From CAWDBV01 sp963800705 (GTDB lineage Bacteria > Actinomycetota > Thermoleophilia > Solirubrobacterales > 70-9), in assembly GCA_963800705.1 (NCBI GenBank), contig CAWDBV010000007.1, positions 248,001 to 312,000 of the forward strand: DNA of 64,000 nt. The letters are read 5' to 3'. The notes beneath the pieces are model-generated. The model was not told the origin of the DNA, made no database searches, and saw only the letters and a program-made list of their open reading frames with translations. Below are positions 63,218 through 64,000 of the stretch, piece by piece. Positions within the stretch are counted from its first letter, which is position 1; each line of letters opens with the position of its first letter. Both the position numbers and the translations under genes were made by a program.

Positions 63218-64000
63218 ACTTCGACCTCTCAGACGAGCAGCGCGAGATCCGCGACACGGCGCGCAGCTTTCTGTCGGACCGCTTCAAGCCGGCGAAGGTG
63301 CGTGAGCTCGCCGAGGCGCGCTCCTACGACGACGACCTCACGAAGCAGATCGCCGAGCTCGGCTGGCCCGGGATCGCGATCTCCGAGGAGAACGGCGGCC
63401 AGGGGCTTGGAATGGTCGAGCTCGCGGTGATCTGCGAGGAGCTCGGCTTCGCCTGCGCGCCGGTCCCGTTCCTGGGCTCGGTCGGCGCGGCGCTCGCGAT
63501 CGAGGCCGCCGGCTCCGACGAACAGAAGGCCGCGTGGCTTCCGAAGCTCGCCTCGGGCGAGGCGACCGGGAGCTTCGGCGGCTTTGCCGACGGCGAGGGC
63601 ACGCTGTTCTGCGACCTTCCGACCGCCGACGTGGTCGTGATCTTCACCGGCGACGGCGCGCAGGTTGCCGAGCCGGCCGAGCTCGAGATCTCCGAGGCGA
63701 CGACGATCGACGCGACGCGCGGATTCGGCACGATCGCCGACGTCGCCGGCGATGAGCTGCCGGGCGACCTCGATTCCGCCCGCGACCGGATCGCCGTGCC
63801 GATCGCAGCCGAGCTCACCGGGGTCGGCCAGAAGGCGATGGAGATGGCGGTCGAATACGCCAAGGAGCGCGAGCAGTTCGGCCGCCAGATCGGCGCCTAC
63901 CAGGCGGTCTCGCACCGCTGCGCGGCGATGCTGCTCGCGGTCGAGGAGTCGCGCTCGCTGACCTACTACTCGGCCTGGACCGCGGACGCCGAGCCCGAGA
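63214..64000 (+). CDS. acyl-CoA dehydrogenase, second subunit type, cut by window end
   Basis: At least 262 residues of a second acyl-CoA dehydrogenase-like protein. The opening MNFDLSDEQREIRDTARSFL, LGWPGIAISEENGGQGLGMVELAVICEELG, and AVEYAKEREQFGRQIGAYQAVSH are family-typical. The FAD-contact region is shortened and divergent compared with its neighbour, as in the partner subunits of heterotetrameric acyl-CoA dehydrogenases. It starts inside the previous gene's stop codon (ATGA). The C-terminus lies outside the window. Confidence 0.93.
   Translation, partial: MNFDLSDEQREIRDTARSFLSDRFKPAKVRELAEARSYDDDLTKQIAELGWPGIAISEENGGQGLGMVELAVICEELGFACAPVPFLGSVGAALAIEAAGSDEQKAAWLPKLASGEATGSFGGFADGEGTLFCDLPTADVVVIFTGDGAQVAEPAELEISEATTIDATRGFGTIADVAGDELPGDLDSARDRIAVPIAAELTGVGQKAMEMAVEYAKEREQFGRQIGAYQAVSHRCAAMLLAVEESRSLTYYSAWTADAEPE

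Overview
The window is about 70% GC and gene-dense, with short spacers. The closest match in style is a high-GC actinobacterium of the Thermoleophilia/Solirubrobacterales type. This is an inference from gene content: many secreted proteins with Lys/Arg-rich C-terminal tails, a fused actinobacterial-type 2-oxoglutarate dehydrogenase E2-E1, c-di-AMP riboswitches ahead of NlpC/P60 hydrolases, and a UbiA enzyme of the decaprenyl-phosphate phosphoribosyltransferase type. I found no rRNA, CRISPR array, insertion sequence, prophage or origin. There are two tRNAs (Val-TAC, Asp-GTC).

Layout. 1-5 kb: SDR fragment, lipoprotein, MMPL transporter and a short FtsH-like protease. 5-6 kb: a lower-GC hypothetical gene beside tRNA-Val. 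6-10.4 kb: methyltransferase, two tandem small paralogs, a cyclic-nucleotide-binding protein, a membrane-anchored paralog of the first lipoprotein, an FAH hydrolase, a cold-shock protein with terminator, and tRNA-Asp. 10.4-19.5 kb: hydrolase, CSLREA beta-helix protein, GT-C-like membrane protein, two peptidase-E-like proteins, ferritin, enolase-superfamily protein, flavodoxin-type reductase, zinc alcohol dehydrogenase. 19.5-21.9 kb: two secreted paralogs of unknown function.

22-31.7 kb is a coherent polyamine system in two divergent operons. The minus operon holds an ABC importer (ATPase, binding protein, two permeases) plus an aldehyde dehydrogenase. The plus operon holds a class III aminotransferase, alanine dehydrogenase and an aminobutyraldehyde-type dehydrogenase. 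Together they could import putrescine or spermidine and convert putrescine to GABA, with alanine recycled to pyruvate. 31.7-33.3 kb holds two riboswitch-controlled cell-wall hydrolases. 34-43.4 kb holds central metabolism: aconitase, an acyl-CoA ligase, a candidate small RNA, and a 1457-residue protein combining two lipoyl domains, E2 and E1 of 2-oxoglutarate dehydrogenase.

45.2-48.9 kb pairs a two-domain fatty acyl-CoA reductase-like protein with an alkyl-DHAP-synthase-like flavoprotein. This is the most interesting candidate pathway, because the first could supply the fatty alcohol that the second uses to form an ether lipid. 48.9-54.6 kb is a tightly overlapping minus operon of secreted proteins and enzymes, divergent from a large LuxR-type ATPase regulator. 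The window ends with a PQQ-type sugar dehydrogenase, UbiA, an NHL protein and two acyl-CoA dehydrogenases.

Cross-cutting observations: five secreted proteins share a C-terminal tail in which two cysteines bracket a polybasic run. Several genes seem to need near-cognate starts (ATC or CTG). Several genes appear leaderless. Apparent frameshifts occur in four genes (photolyase, one beta-helix gene, UbiA, NHL), so either recent indels or assembly errors are present.
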